Below, piece by piece: positions 46,811-54,723 of a stretch of DNA of 64,000 bases. The notes below the pieces were generated by a model. That model had not been told where the DNA came from and did no database searches. It worked only from the letters and a program-made list of their open reading frames with translations. The stretch lies in contig NZ_BAABBA010000021.1 in the NCBI RefSeq assembly GCF_039537705.1, positions 3,853 through 67,852 of the forward strand. Direction: 5' to 3'. This DNA comes from Georgenia daeguensis. Lineage in GTDB: Bacteria > Actinomycetota > Actinomycetes > Actinomycetales > Actinomycetaceae. Within the stretch, counting starts at the first letter, position 1; each line of letters opens with the position of its first letter. A program made the position numbers and the translations under genes.

Positions 46811-46981
46811 TCGATGGCTGATGCTGTTACGCCGGCCACGCAGCCGCCGCGCCCCCGACGCGCACCCAGCGGCGGATGTGACCTTGCTTCCTTCTCGCTC
46901 TCGCTGCTTGTCCGTGAGCCCGGACGGCACGCATGGTCGTAAAGGGCCGGAGCGTCCGGCCACCCACCCGTAGCACAGGAG

Positions 46982-47272
46982 GTGATCCTGCTGACGTTGT
47001 CACAGGAAAGTTTGGTCGTCGACCGGAGCCGTGCGGCCGTCGACCCCAGCAGTCCGGTCGTCGTGCCGAGCAGCCCGGGTTCGCCGCCCCCGGGAACGGT
47101 GTACTCCCACGCGATCCCGAAGAGCCCGGGCAATCCCACGCCCGGCTGGACGGCAGGAGGCGTGGTTCCCAAGAGCCCCGGCTCACCGCCGCCGGGCACG
47201 CCGGAGCCCCAGGGGGCACCGATGAGTCCCGGCGCTTCGCCGGACAGCTACCGGCGAGCCGGTCTGGCCTGA
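46982..47272 (+). CDS. Proline-rich protein with four 17-residue repeats
   Basis: The annotated start is GTG 46982, but this lies inside a perfect AGGAGGTGATC ribosome site; a CTG at 46988/46991 or TTG at 46997 is more likely. After about 28 residues come four units of exactly 17 residues: PSSPGSPPPGTVYSHAI, PKSPGNPTPGWTAGGVV, PKSPGSPPPGTPEPQGA, PMSPGASPDSYRRAGLA, ending at the stop. It is probably an extended, disordered protein; no signal peptide or membrane helix. Divergent from helD across site D; a terminator follows. Confidence 0.6.
   Translation: MILLTLSQESLVVDRSRAAVDPSSPVVVPSSPGSPPPGTVYSHAIPKSPGNPTPGWTAGGVVPKSPGSPPPGTPEPQGAPMSPGASPDSYRRAGLA
47066..47269 (+). repeat. Four tandem 51-bp coding repeats
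   Basis: Units run 47066-47116, 47117-47167, 47168-47218 and 47219-47269. The first three share PxSPGxPxPG at protein level; the fourth is diverged after SPG. Units 1 and 3 are most alike. Confidence 0.75.
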
Positions 47273-47283
47273 GGCGACCCGCA

Positions 47284-47320
47284 AACGTCCCACCCCCCGG
47301 CAACCTGGGGGCGGGACGTT
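47284..47320 (+). terminator. Hairpin terminator after the repeat-protein gene
   Basis: AACGTCCC at 47284-47291 pairs with GGGACGTT at 47313-47320, extended inside by CCCCC and GGGGG. It lies 12 bases after the stop of the repeat-protein gene. Confidence 0.75.
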
Positions 47321-47654
47321 GGCTGTGTCCAGGAGAATTCTTCAACTGGCGTCGCATCCCCCGCACTCCCGATTCCCTGATACCGGCGCCTCTACGCGCC
47401 GCGTCTGTCCCGACCGACAGGCGACACCCGGGCGGACCGGTCAGCGCCGTGGTGCCGCCGCGCGCCCCGGATCCATACCGCGGCACGTAGCCGGAGCGCG
47501 ACCCCGCCCTGGGCGGCAGCGATGACAGAGCCGATGATGACGGCGAGCTTCGCCGCACCCCTCCGGTGTGGCACCGATCGCTGGGCCGTCACCAGGTCGC
47601 CGGTCTCCACCCCGACCGTGTCGAGGCGGAGCCCGTCGGTATCCAGCGGTGCGC
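47321..47654. other. No intact gene; possible NhaA fragment
   Basis: The minus strand around 47470-47570 reads GAAKLAVIIGSVIAAAQGG, vaguely like the last helix of an NhaA antiporter. There is no start or stop context. The stretch separates the operator-linked block from the plasmid module and looks like a junction of decayed pieces. Confidence 0.3.
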
Positions 47655-47819
47655 ACCACCCTCGTCGAACTGCGCGATGACGCCGCGGAAGCAGAGCACC
47701 TGCCCGACTCACTCCTGATCGTCGGCGACGGCTACGTCTCCCTTGAGCAGGCTCAGCTTCTCGCCCGCCTCGGCGCCCGCGTGACGATGCTGGCGGAGGC
47801 TCAGTTCGCGAGCGAATAG
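47655..47819 (+). pseudogene. Mercuric reductase/disulfide oxidoreductase fragment
   Basis: The frame reads AEHLPDSLLIVGDGYVSLEQ then AQLLARLGARVTMLAE. This is the second nucleotide-binding motif of MerA-like flavoproteins (usually LPxSLLVVGGGYVALEQAQ). Only about 50 residues remain. The stop overlaps the 3' end of the lsr2 gene. Confidence 0.6.
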
Positions 47820-48142
47820 GCCTCGCGGACGCTCGACGGGATACGCCCTCGATCCGAGACGGTGTAGCCGTTCTGCCGTGCCCACTCCCGGACCTTGGCG
47901 GTGTCGAAGGCCGAGGGGGACGCAGCCGTCGATGAGGCACCACGGCGCCCGGTGGACTTCTTTCGGCCACTCACCCTGCGAGCGTGACCGATCCACTCGG
48001 CGAAAGACTCACGCAGCGCTTCGGCGTGCGCTTCGTTGAGGTCCATTTCGTAATCGGCGCCGTCAAGGCTGAAGGCCACGGTCTCCGAGGCAGGCGAACC
48101 GTCTAGATCGTCGATAAGCACCACGTGCTTCTTCTGTGCCAC
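47801..48142 (-). CDS. lsr2: Lsr2-like nucleoid-associated protein
   Basis: A 113-residue protein. The N-terminal dimer domain has VAQKKHVVLIDDLDGSPA and VAFSLDGADYEMDL. The C-terminal DNA-binding domain has KVREWARQNGYTVSDRGRIP, with the RGR AT-hook-like clamp that inserts into AT-rich minor groove. GTG 48142 follows AAGGAG. Lsr2 silences foreign DNA; plasmid-borne copies may hide the plasmid from host defences or regulate its genes. Confidence 0.93.
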   Translation of the reverse strand: MAQKKHVVLIDDLDGSPASETVAFSLDGADYEMDLNEAHAEALRESFAEWIGHARRVSGRKKSTGRRGASSTAASPSAFDTAKVREWARQNGYTVSDRGRIPSSVREAYSLAN

Positions 48143-48235
48143 GACGGGCTCCTTGGGCAGAACACATTGTTGAGGGGTCCCCACATTAGGGGATGCGGGG
48201 AGAACTTCAGAACCGATGGCGCCCGCTCTGCCCGG

Positions 48236-48505
48236 CTATTCGTGGTTGTCCCAGCGGCGGATGACGGCATTTGCCCAGACCCAGACCGAGAGGGCGCTTA
48301 CGTCATCGTCTGCGGTGTACTGGACTTGGACCGCCCGCGGTGTCCACGCGGTCGCGACGGCGTCAACCAGGTGATGGCGGCCGTCCCCGTGGCGGACCCA
48401 CGCCAGGGCTGGGACGGGAAGGTCTGCCTTCTTGACGGGCTGGCCGTACTGGTCAGGTGTGAGGGTGTACGCGACCTCGTCGTAAGGTCCCTGCTCGAGC
48501 GGCAC
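48236..48505 (-). CDS. Small plasmid protein, paralogue of the gene at 53268
   Basis: An 89-residue protein. The C-terminal half (VDAVATAWTPRAVQVQYTAD, ALSVWVWANAVIRRWDNH) matches VETVATAWT-type sequence and VWVDVGEVVRR in the protein encoded at 53268-53462. No known domain recognised; a small beta-sheet protein by appearance. Both copies flank the partition genes, so they belong to the plasmid backbone. Confidence 0.55.
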   Translation of the reverse strand: MPLEQGPYDEVAYTLTPDQYGQPVKKADLPVPALAWVRHGDGRHHLVDAVATAWTPRAVQVQYTADDDVSALSVWVWANAVIRRWDNHE

Positions 48506-48613
48506 GGGGCGACGTTATTGGCCGACGACGGACCACCGCAGTTAATTGGGAGCTAGTCCTCCCGATTCGCTGTCGCCGTCTCCGGCGGCGCACCACGGGC
48601 GGCCGCCAATCGA

Positions 48614-49366
48614 TCACCGTGCCTCCTTTTCGGTCCGGGCGGTATAGGTGCGCCCGGCTGCGCGCACGGCGTCGACGGGGCTGCCGGTGGACCAGTCGGG
48701 AGCTTGACCGGTCGCTGGTAGCGGGGTTCGCTCCCGGGCGATCGCGTGCAGCTCGTCGGTGAGTGCGTCCCAAGGCTCTGCGGGGGCCTGGAAGTCGGGT
48801 GTGCGGATCACTTCGACGTCGACCTCGATGCCCCGCTCGGTGAGCACCTGACGCACCGTTGCGGCGTACGCCTGGGCGTAGGCGTTCATGTCCTGCTCGC
48901 GCAGACGATCGATGGCCTCGAGAAGGCTCTCGGCCCTTTCGAGCTCCGCGTCGCTGACGCTCTCGCCGACCGTGCGCGCCGCGGCCGCGCGGAGTTCCTC
49001 CTCCGCCAGCTCGTACAGGCCGAAGTCGTCGAAGGTGCCGGCGACATCCAGGTGCAGGCGCACCGGCTCGGTGCGCCAGCGCCACAGCTCATCCTCGGGC
49101 GCGGTGCTGGCGACGATCTGACGCACATAGTCGGCTTCCCAGGAGCCGGGGCGGCCGGCCAGCAGCGTCTCCACGCCCCCGACGTTGGCCGCGACGGTGG
49201 TGATGACGTGGCAGGCGATCTCGGCGAAGTCGACCGGCTCGACACTCTCGCTCTCGGTGCCGGCCCCGCGCACGCGGGTCTGGCGCGCGGCCGCGGTCAG
49301 TGCGGTGATCGCCTGGGCGATCGGGTCGGGCTCGGTGGTGGCCTCGGCGTCCGGGGCGGTGGTCAT
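48614..49366 (-). CDS. Hypothetical plasmid protein, helical
   Basis: A 250-residue acidic, helix-rich protein (ITALTAAARQT, VSDAELERAESLLEAIDRLR) with no motif I can name. It lies 40 bases downstream of the parB-like gene on the same strand, so it is probably part of the partition operon. Possible maintenance role by position only. Confidence 0.6.
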   Translation of the reverse strand: MTTAPDAEATTEPDPIAQAITALTAAARQTRVRGAGTESESVEPVDFAEIACHVITTVAANVGGVETLLAGRPGSWEADYVRQIVASTAPEDELWRWRTEPVRLHLDVAGTFDDFGLYELAEEELRAAAARTVGESVSDAELERAESLLEAIDRLREQDMNAYAQAYAATVRQVLTERGIEVDVEVIRTPDFQAPAEPWDALTDELHAIARERTPLPATGQAPDWSTGSPVDAVRAAGRTYTARTEKEAR

Positions 49367-49406
49367 CTGCTTCCTCTCGGGTGCTCGCGGTTCTGGGCGG
49401 CTGCGC

Positions 49407-49889
49407 CTACTGGACGTCGTGACGTGGCGTGAGCCCGAGGCTCGCTGCCAGCTCTGCCTCTGTCGTGCCGTGGAGATCGTCGGCCCGGGCGAGGAGCAGG
49501 TCGATGGCCACCCGAAGGAGGGTGTTGTCGGTGATGCGCTCCCCCACCGTGGTCCCGTCGGGCTGCCGGCGGGCCTTGTTCAGTCGTCTGGTCAGCAGGG
49601 TCAGCGCGTCGGCCTGGTCGTAGTGCACGCGGGACTCGCGGCGGCGCAGCTGCTGGTACTTGGGGCCCTCACCGGCCCGCCCGGTACTCCGTAACTCTGT
49701 TACTTCCGGAGTGCGCACCGTGCGCACGGGGACTGGGTCTACTGCGGGCGGGGCGCTGGTCGTCGCCGGGGCGCTTGGCGCTGCGGGTGCTTCCGCCAAC
49801 CGCTTGCTGCGGATGAGTCGTGAGTTGCCCGACGGTGCGGCTTTCGGTGCCAGCCCGCTCAGGGTGCGCCGAGGCGCCTCGCTCATCAT
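49407..49889 (-). CDS. ParB-like partition protein (small)
   Basis: A 160-residue protein with a long Pro/Ala-rich N-terminal region and a C-terminal helical domain: LRRRESRVHYDQADALTLL, TRRLNKARR, ERITDNTLLRVAIDLLLARA. The C-terminus resembles ribbon-helix-helix partner proteins of plasmid ParA. The paired ATG at 49889/49886 overlaps the parA stop. It should bind the ACTTCCGGAGT-type repeats, one of which lies inside this gene at 49702-49712. Confidence 0.65.
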   Translation of the reverse strand: MMSEAPRRTLSGLAPKAAPSGNSRLIRSKRLAEAPAAPSAPATTSAPPAVDPVPVRTVRTPEVTELRSTGRAGEGPKYQQLRRRESRVHYDQADALTLLTRRLNKARRQPDGTTVGERITDNTLLRVAIDLLLARADDLHGTTEAELAASLGLTPRHDVQ

Positions 49890-50818
49890 TTGCGCTCCTC
49901 CCCCGCCGGCGCGCCGGCGACTACCTGATCTGCTTCGCTCGCCGTGATCCGCTCGATGACTTCCCCGCCGAGGGCCTGGAAGTCTTCCGCGAGGCCGACG
50001 GCGCTGCGCGAGCGCGGACCGTCGTGCTGTGCGCGATCGCGTCGAAGCTCCCACCACTTGGGAGCCGAGAGCACGGCTTCTTCGAGCTCGAACACCAGCA
50101 GGCCTCGTTCGCGGCTCTCCTGTGCGGCGGCTTCGGCGTGCCGGATGGAGGTGGCGAAGATGGGCGCCCCCTCCCCGAGGTCCTGCTCGATGGCCTCGCG
50201 GGCGGTCTCGGAGACGCGTTTCGCCGAGCGGTTGACGCCGAAGAGCACGACGCCGAGGAGGTCGAGGTCGGGATTGAGGTCCACGACGGCGTCCAGACGC
50301 CTGGCCACGTCACGCAGGCCCTTCCTCGAGGACGCATCGGTCTTGACCGGGATGAGGGCCCAGCGGGCGGCCGCGAGGGCGGCCTGCTGGAGGGTCTCCT
50401 GCCCGGGCGGGCAGTCGATGAAGATCAGGTCGTACCCGCCGGCCAGGGGTGTGAGTGCTTCGGCGAGGGCGAGCTTGGCCGCCGTGGGGTCCTTCTGGGC
50501 CTTCATGGTCAGGCCGGCTGCCGCCATGTCCAGGTGCGGCCCCCCGACGAGGACGTCGAGGTTCTCGCGGATCCCGGCGACCGGCTGCGGGGCGCCGGCG
50601 AAGGTGAGTGCCTGGGCGAGGGCGAGGCCGTCGTCGTTGATGTCGCTGTGGGTGTAGCCCAGCTCTTCGGCCAGGTTGCCCTGCGGGTCCATGTCGACCA
50701 GCAGGACGCGGTAACCGCTGGCAGCCAGCATTCCGCCGAGGTTGGCGGTGATCGTCGTCTTGCCGACGCCGCCCTTGCCGTTGACCACGGCGACCACACG
50801 TTCGAGTCCGGTACCCAT
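49886..50818 (-). CDS. parA: ParA-family partition ATPase
   Basis: A 310-residue ATPase. The deviant Walker A is VNGKGGVGKTTITANLGGM, Walker A' LLVDMDPQGN, Walker B YDLIFIDCPPG. The pattern-forming ParA/Soj class drives plasmid segregation with its ParB-like partner. The last 40 residues are an extra charged tail. Start ATG 50818. The repeat-rich region upstream is the likely centromere. Confidence 0.95.
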   Translation of the reverse strand: MGTGLERVVAVVNGKGGVGKTTITANLGGMLAASGYRVLLVDMDPQGNLAEELGYTHSDINDDGLALAQALTFAGAPQPVAGIRENLDVLVGGPHLDMAAAGLTMKAQKDPTAAKLALAEALTPLAGGYDLIFIDCPPGQETLQQAALAAARWALIPVKTDASSRKGLRDVARRLDAVVDLNPDLDLLGVVLFGVNRSAKRVSETAREAIEQDLGEGAPIFATSIRHAEAAAQESRERGLLVFELEEAVLSAPKWWELRRDRAQHDGPRSRSAVGLAEDFQALGGEVIERITASEADQVVAGAPAGEERK

Positions 50819-50884
50819 CAGATCTCCTTCTGCTTGCGCGACTTCATCGTGCCTTCCCCGGATCGGACGGCGTGGTACGCCGCG

Positions 50885-51100
50885 CCGGAAGTCTGTTAGT
50901 TCGTTACCTCGGCACTTCCGGAGTCTGTAACTCTGGCACTCTGTTTCTCTGCGAGTACCCGGCTGCCTGGAGATACGGGATGGCCCCTACCGCCACGGGT
51001 TCGGGTCCAACACACTGTCACTCTGTTAGTCCGTTACTAGCGAAGTTTGGTACTCGCAAACTGCCGTACTTCGGTACTTCGGTACTTCCAGAGTTTGGAT
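50885..51100. repeat. Iterated short repeats upstream of parA (candidate centromere)
   Basis: The palindrome-like ACTTCCGGAGT occurs at 50914-50924 and, as ACTTCCAGAGT, at 51084-51094; a third copy lies in the parB-like gene (49702). TCTGTTAGTTCGTTAC (50892) recurs as TCTGTTAGTCCGTTAC (51022), and TACTTCGG is repeated in tandem at 51067-51082. No gene is present. Such iterons upstream of parA are typical centromere sites. Confidence 0.6.
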
Positions 51101-51155
51101 GTCCGCCGCGCTGGTGCCGCGCAACTGCGCGGCGCGGTTCTCGGCGGATCAGGTG

Positions 51156-51443
51156 CTAGGTCTGCGGCGGGGTTGGCCATGGCCAGGTGTCGAGCGCTGC
51201 GGCGGCTTCTTCGATGGTGGGGACGCCGCGGACCTGTCCGGTGCTGGTGAGGTCGTGCATGTGGCCGGCTCGCAGGAGAGCGGCGACGTCGGGCAGGGCT
51301 TCGGCCCACATCTCGGCGCCGTCCAGGTATGCGGTGAGGATTGCGTCGGCCTTCTGGAGCTGGCGCCGGGGGAGGGGAGTGGGGTCGTCGTCGCCGGGCA
51401 GGGGAGCGTCGGCGGCGTGCTGGTAGTCCTCGGGGTAGGGCAT
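51156..51443 (-). CDS. Small hypothetical plasmid protein
   Basis: A 95-residue acidic protein beginning MPYPEDYQHAADAPLPGDDD, with an AEALPDVAALLRAGHMHDL helix and a Trp/Pro-rich end. It shares VPTIEEAAAALD with VPTIEQARELLI in the protein encoded at 52881, so the two may be related. It is probably co-transcribed with the larger gene upstream. Function unknown. Confidence 0.5.
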   Translation of the reverse strand: MPYPEDYQHAADAPLPGDDDPTPLPRRQLQKADAILTAYLDGAEMWAEALPDVAALLRAGHMHDLTSTGQVRGVPTIEEAAAALDTWPWPTPPQT

Positions 51444-51504
51444 TGGCTGATCCTCTGGTGGTCTCAGTGGGGTGCGCGGCTGCTTGCCTGCCGTTCTGCG
51501 GGGT

Positions 51505-52884
51505 CTAGCGTCCGATGTCGGGCTGTCTGAGCGCAGGGGCGGCAGGGCGGGATCGGGTTCTGCTGACGTCGGCGAGCGTCTTGTGGGCGGGTGGTTGGGG
51601 TGTGTACCTGACGGGGGGCTGCGGTGCGCGGATCTGGGCGGCGGCCGCGACCGTTGCTGCCTGGTCGAGCTGCGTGCACAGCCTGGGCTCGTCGAGTCCG
51701 TCGTGCCATGCGCCCCACGGTGATGGGGAGTCTTCCTGGCCGGCGTAGGCGACGACCCAGCGGTGGCCGTAGACCTGGCTGTTCGCCGCCTTGGCCAGCG
51801 CCTCGACGACGCCGGGGGAGTGGTCCACGATCGCGCTCATGCTGCGGCGCACATGATCAGCGTCGGTGCTGGTGGGGTCGGTGGCCATGGCGGCGTCGAG
51901 GTAGCGCTTAATCTCGGCGGACTGGTTGAGGGGGAGCCGGGACCCGGGCGCCAGGGCCGCGACCTGCGGGTCGCGCAGGCGTACCTGGAGCAGCTGGTCG
52001 CTGATGGTGGCGGCCAGCCGGGCCCTGCCTGGGTCGTGGTCCTTCAGCAGGTGCGCGGCGGCGCCCATCAGCTGTGCCTGTGTCCAGGCGGTGTAGCCGA
52101 GGACGTCGGGGCTGATGTCCTTGGCGGCGGTGAGCTGGCGACGCAGCCTGGCCTGTCCCTCGACGGCGGCCCGTGGGGAGTTCACCCGCACCGGTGTCGT
52201 TGTCTGCGGTTCGGTGGGGACGGTGTCGAGGTCGGGCAGTGGGCCGCCGTGTGCCAGGGCGCTGGCCTCTTCGGCGGCCAGGGGCATGGCGCTGTCGCGG
52301 GTCCTCCGCAGATCCGCCAGGACCATTGGGTCCAGGTCGGCCAGTGCCTCGGCGGCCTCGAGGAGGTGACCGTCCAGGACGTAGAGGGTGCGGCCGATGG
52401 CGGCCGCGTCAGCCACGACCGTCCAGCGGTGCTCGTCCTCGAGCTGGGGGAGGTCGGAGAAGTCGTGGAGGGCGAGGGTGGCGGCCTTCGCGATGGCGAA
52501 CCAGGACTCGGTCGTCGGGTCCGACTCCTCAGGTGCGGTGGCGCCGCGTTCGCCGAGGGAGAGCTGAGCCGGGGGAGCGGGGTAGGCGGCGAGCGTGCGC
52601 TGGTAGGCGATCGTGGGCTGCTCGAGGAGGTCGCGCACTGGTCCGTCCTCGACCTGGGCCACCCTGTCGCCGCGGGCGAGACCGGGGCGTCGCGGGGCCG
52701 GTGGCGCAGCAGGGGCGGGGTTCTCGGTGGCCGTCGCCACGGTCTGGCGGATCAGGTCCAGGGTGGCTCGCCGCGCGAGAAGTGCCGCGTCGAGGCCGTC
52801 GTTGTCGAGTCGGTGCGATGCGCCTGTGATGGTCAGGACGGCCATGTGCTGCGCGAGCTCCGCGCTGTGCTGGCGGTAGCTCAT
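51505..52884 (-). CDS. Large hypothetical plasmid protein
   Basis: A 459-residue helical protein with no enzymatic motif I recognise. Segments include ESWFAIAKAATLALHDFSDL, ADHVRRSMSAIVDHSPGVVE and VYGHRWVVAYAGQED; the C-terminus is Arg/Pro-rich and probably disordered. The start overlaps the preceding gene (ATGA). Proteins like this sit beside partition genes on actinobacterial plasmids; its job is unknown. Confidence 0.6.
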   Translation of the reverse strand: MSYRQHSAELAQHMAVLTITGASHRLDNDGLDAALLARRATLDLIRQTVATATENPAPAAPPAPRRPGLARGDRVAQVEDGPVRDLLEQPTIAYQRTLAAYPAPPAQLSLGERGATAPEESDPTTESWFAIAKAATLALHDFSDLPQLEDEHRWTVVADAAAIGRTLYVLDGHLLEAAEALADLDPMVLADLRRTRDSAMPLAAEEASALAHGGPLPDLDTVPTEPQTTTPVRVNSPRAAVEGQARLRRQLTAAKDISPDVLGYTAWTQAQLMGAAAHLLKDHDPGRARLAATISDQLLQVRLRDPQVAALAPGSRLPLNQSAEIKRYLDAAMATDPTSTDADHVRRSMSAIVDHSPGVVEALAKAANSQVYGHRWVVAYAGQEDSPSPWGAWHDGLDEPRLCTQLDQAATVAAAAQIRAPQPPVRYTPQPPAHKTLADVSRTRSRPAAPALRQPDIGR

Positions 52885-53177
52885 CGAACGATGGGGGTGT
52901 TGAGGGCGTCGCCGGCCAGGGCGATACGCCCGAGCTCGGGCACGTCCGTGCTGGCTTCGGCGGCCGCGATGAGCAGCTCTCGTGCCTGCTCGATCGTCGG
53001 GACCTCTCCAGCAGGCAGCGGCCGGGCCGGCGGGTAGGGCGGGTGGACCGAGTTGAGGGCGAACAGCGCCCCGGCGGCCTGGGCGCCGATGTCGTCGGGT
53101 CGTTCGTTCAGGGCGAAGAGCGCGGCTCGCGCCCGTGCCATGGCCTCGGTCTCAGGAGTCGTGTCGATGCTCACCAT
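52881..53177 (-). CDS. Small hypothetical protein coupled to the large plasmid gene
   Basis: About 98 residues starting MVSIDTTPETEAMARARAAL, with a repeat of AALFALNERPDDIGAQ and AGALFALNSVHPP. It ends in an EQARELLIAAAEAS helix. ATG 53177 is chosen; an upstream start at 53213 adds 12 residues. The stop overlaps the next gene (ATGA). Function unknown. Confidence 0.55.
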   Translation of the reverse strand: MVSIDTTPETEAMARARAALFALNERPDDIGAQAAGALFALNSVHPPYPPARPLPAGEVPTIEQARELLIAAAEASTDVPELGRIALAGDALNTPIVR

Positions 53178-53267
53178 GCCGAGATCATTTCGGCCATCAC
53201 TGACATGAAACAAGAGCCAGGCGCATAAGTCCCCGGCGACGGCGCTCGTCCACAGGCGCCGGGCGGG

Positions 53268-53462
53268 TCATCTCCGGACCACCTCGCCGACGTCGACCCA
53301 GACGCCACGGAAGCGTGAGCGGGCGTCGTCGACCGCAACCAGGGCGAGGCTGTGGGTCCAGGCGGTCGCGACGGTCTCGATGAACTCGACGCCGTCGGTC
53401 TCCCACTCGATACGGGCACGCACGGGGATGGGGACCCGGGCCCGGGTGAACCGCGCCGGCAC
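53268..53462 (-). CDS. Small plasmid protein, paralogue of 48236; 5' end uncertain
   Basis: The 64 residues from GTG 53462 include VPIPVRARIEWETDGVEF, IETVATAWTHSLALVAVDD and VWVDVGEVVRR. The same frame stays open upstream with sensible sequence (QLVWNGPREPAWYEGHQR, ILNCHDVPARF) to about 53550 but has no start codon. An ATG-led frame (MRTQPPTDNAGPTSSS) precedes it in another phase. A one-base frameshift probably split a longer gene. Confidence 0.5.
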   Translation of the reverse strand: MPARFTRARVPIPVRARIEWETDGVEFIETVATAWTHSLALVAVDDARSRFRGVWVDVGEVVRR

Positions 53463-53556
53463 GTCGTGGCAGTTGAGGATGCGCTGGTGGCCCTCGTACC
53501 AGGCGGGTTCGCGCGGACCGTTCCAGACGAGTTGACCTCGGTGCGTGGAGCGAAGG

Positions 53557-53958
53557 AGGACGAGGTGGGACCGGCGTTGTCAGTGGGTGGCTGGGTTCGC
53601 ATGCAACTATTGTCGAACAGCCGTTCGGGTGGTGCGCCGGGGTGACGGGGGTCTCGGTCGAGCTGGTGGCTGGGTCTACTGCTCCCCGCAAGGTGCGCCC
53701 GCTGCGCGGTCGCCCGCAGTCTCTCTGTTTCTTTCCCTTCCTGGCGTCCGAGTCTGAGCCGCGGCCGCCGCCGGTCAAGTCGGGCGCTGCGCGCCGGCGG
53801 CCTGCGAAAGATTCTGTGACGCGCTCCTTCGTCGCTTGTTTCGTCCCAGATTCGTTCTTGTCCGCCGGTTCCCCGACTGGACCTCTGGCGTCCCATCGCG
53901 GCTCCGATCGAACTGCTGCCAGGAAGGGCAAGAAAAACGTTCAGGGGAGGAGTGGGTC
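53557..53958. other. No gene assigned
   Basis: This stretch separates the plasmid genes from the redoxin. It contains CT-rich tracts near 53730 and an Arg-rich frame without a ribosome site. No repeats or motif of a replication origin are obvious. Confidence 0.35.
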
Positions 53959-54192
53959 ATGGGGGCACAGGTGGTCGTGTACGCCCAGGGTGGGTGCCAG
54001 GCATGCCGGCTGACGCAGCGGGCGCTGGAGCGGGCCGGCGTCGAGTACGAGGTGGTGGACCTGGAGGCGAGCGCGGCGGCGAGGGAGCTGCTGCTGGCGC
54101 TGGAGTTCACCGCGGCCCCGGTCGTGACCACGGGACGGGAGTGGTGGTCAGGGTTCCGGCCGGACCGGATCAAGGAGATCACGCGAGCTTGA
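53959..54192 (+). CDS. Glutaredoxin-like redoxin (NrdH/mycoredoxin type)
   Basis: A 77-residue thioredoxin-fold protein: VVVYAQGGCQACRLTQRALE with a CxxC active site (CQAC), VEYEVVDLEASAAAREL, TAAPVVTTGREWWSGFRPD. The cis-Pro APVV and WSGFRPD are typical of NrdH. ATG 53959 has GGAGG upstream; the longer frame is not conserved-looking. It would reduce disulfides with thioredoxin reductase or mycothiol. Redoxins of this type occur on plasmids and phages. Confidence 0.87.
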   Translation: MGAQVVVYAQGGCQACRLTQRALERAGVEYEVVDLEASAAARELLLALEFTAAPVVTTGREWWSGFRPDRIKEITRA

Positions 54193-54455
54193 TTGAGGGT
54201 CGGGAGGTCGCGGCGGTGCACGGCGGGGTGGGGGGCTTGGCGGTACCTTCAGCCCCAAAGTGCCGCGCCTGGCCGCGGCTTCTCGACGAGTCCGCATGAC
54301 TTCGGTCTGATTTTCGTCGTTCCCCGCACCTCTTATCGCTTGGGACAGAAGGCGCCTTCGACGTGGTCGCGTATGGATGCCCGGTCCGCGGGTAGGCAGG
54401 GAGGCATTCTCAGGTGCCCGCGAACGACGACTGTCCGCAACGGCGGTCAATCTCC
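54193..54455. other. No gene seen; upstream of the Lsr-like operon promoter
   Basis: Only short frames without ribosome sites are found between the redoxin gene and the promoter of the sugar/signal operon. No terminator hairpin is obvious. Confidence 0.4.
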
Positions 54456-54510
54456 TTGACGTGTCCTGGGTCACCTCGTATGTTTGCGCACATGCCCATA
54501 GCGTGAGCAA
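54456..54510 (+). promoter_or_regulatory. Promoter and LsrR-type operator of the Lsr-like operon
   Basis: TTGACG at 54456-54461 and TATGTT at 54479-54484 are 17 bases apart, a good promoter. Overlapping the expected start is an inverted repeat: TTGCGCAC at 54484-54491 and GTGAGCAA at 54503-54510, with 7 of 8 bases paired and 11 between. This is the position for a repressor such as the LsrR-like protein encoded in the operon. The first gene starts at 54724, leaving a leader of more than 200 bases. Confidence 0.65.
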
Positions 54511-54723
54511 CTGATCACGATGTCGTGACACAGGATCCAGCGGTTCACCGCCGCTAGCTCGAGCCGTCCGGTGACTCTCCCCCTACCCCCGAAGACACCG
54601 CCTGCTCAGCGCTTCAGGCATACACAGGCAGCACAGACGGGCGCCGCCGCGCCCGGAGGCACAGGAAGAGCGAGCTGGCCGCGGCGCGGGCAGCACCCAA
54701 CGGACAGGAGGCGATCTCGCACC

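Noticed and set aside
46814..46942. A leaderless 42-codon gene right after site D
   Set aside because: The ATG falls too close to the -10 box and the frame is Arg/Pro-rich without pattern. The well supported ribosome site lies further downstream.
50885..51100. A CRISPR array
   Set aside because: Repeats are short, unevenly spaced and of several kinds, with no constant repeat-spacer unit and no cas genes; they fit a partition site.
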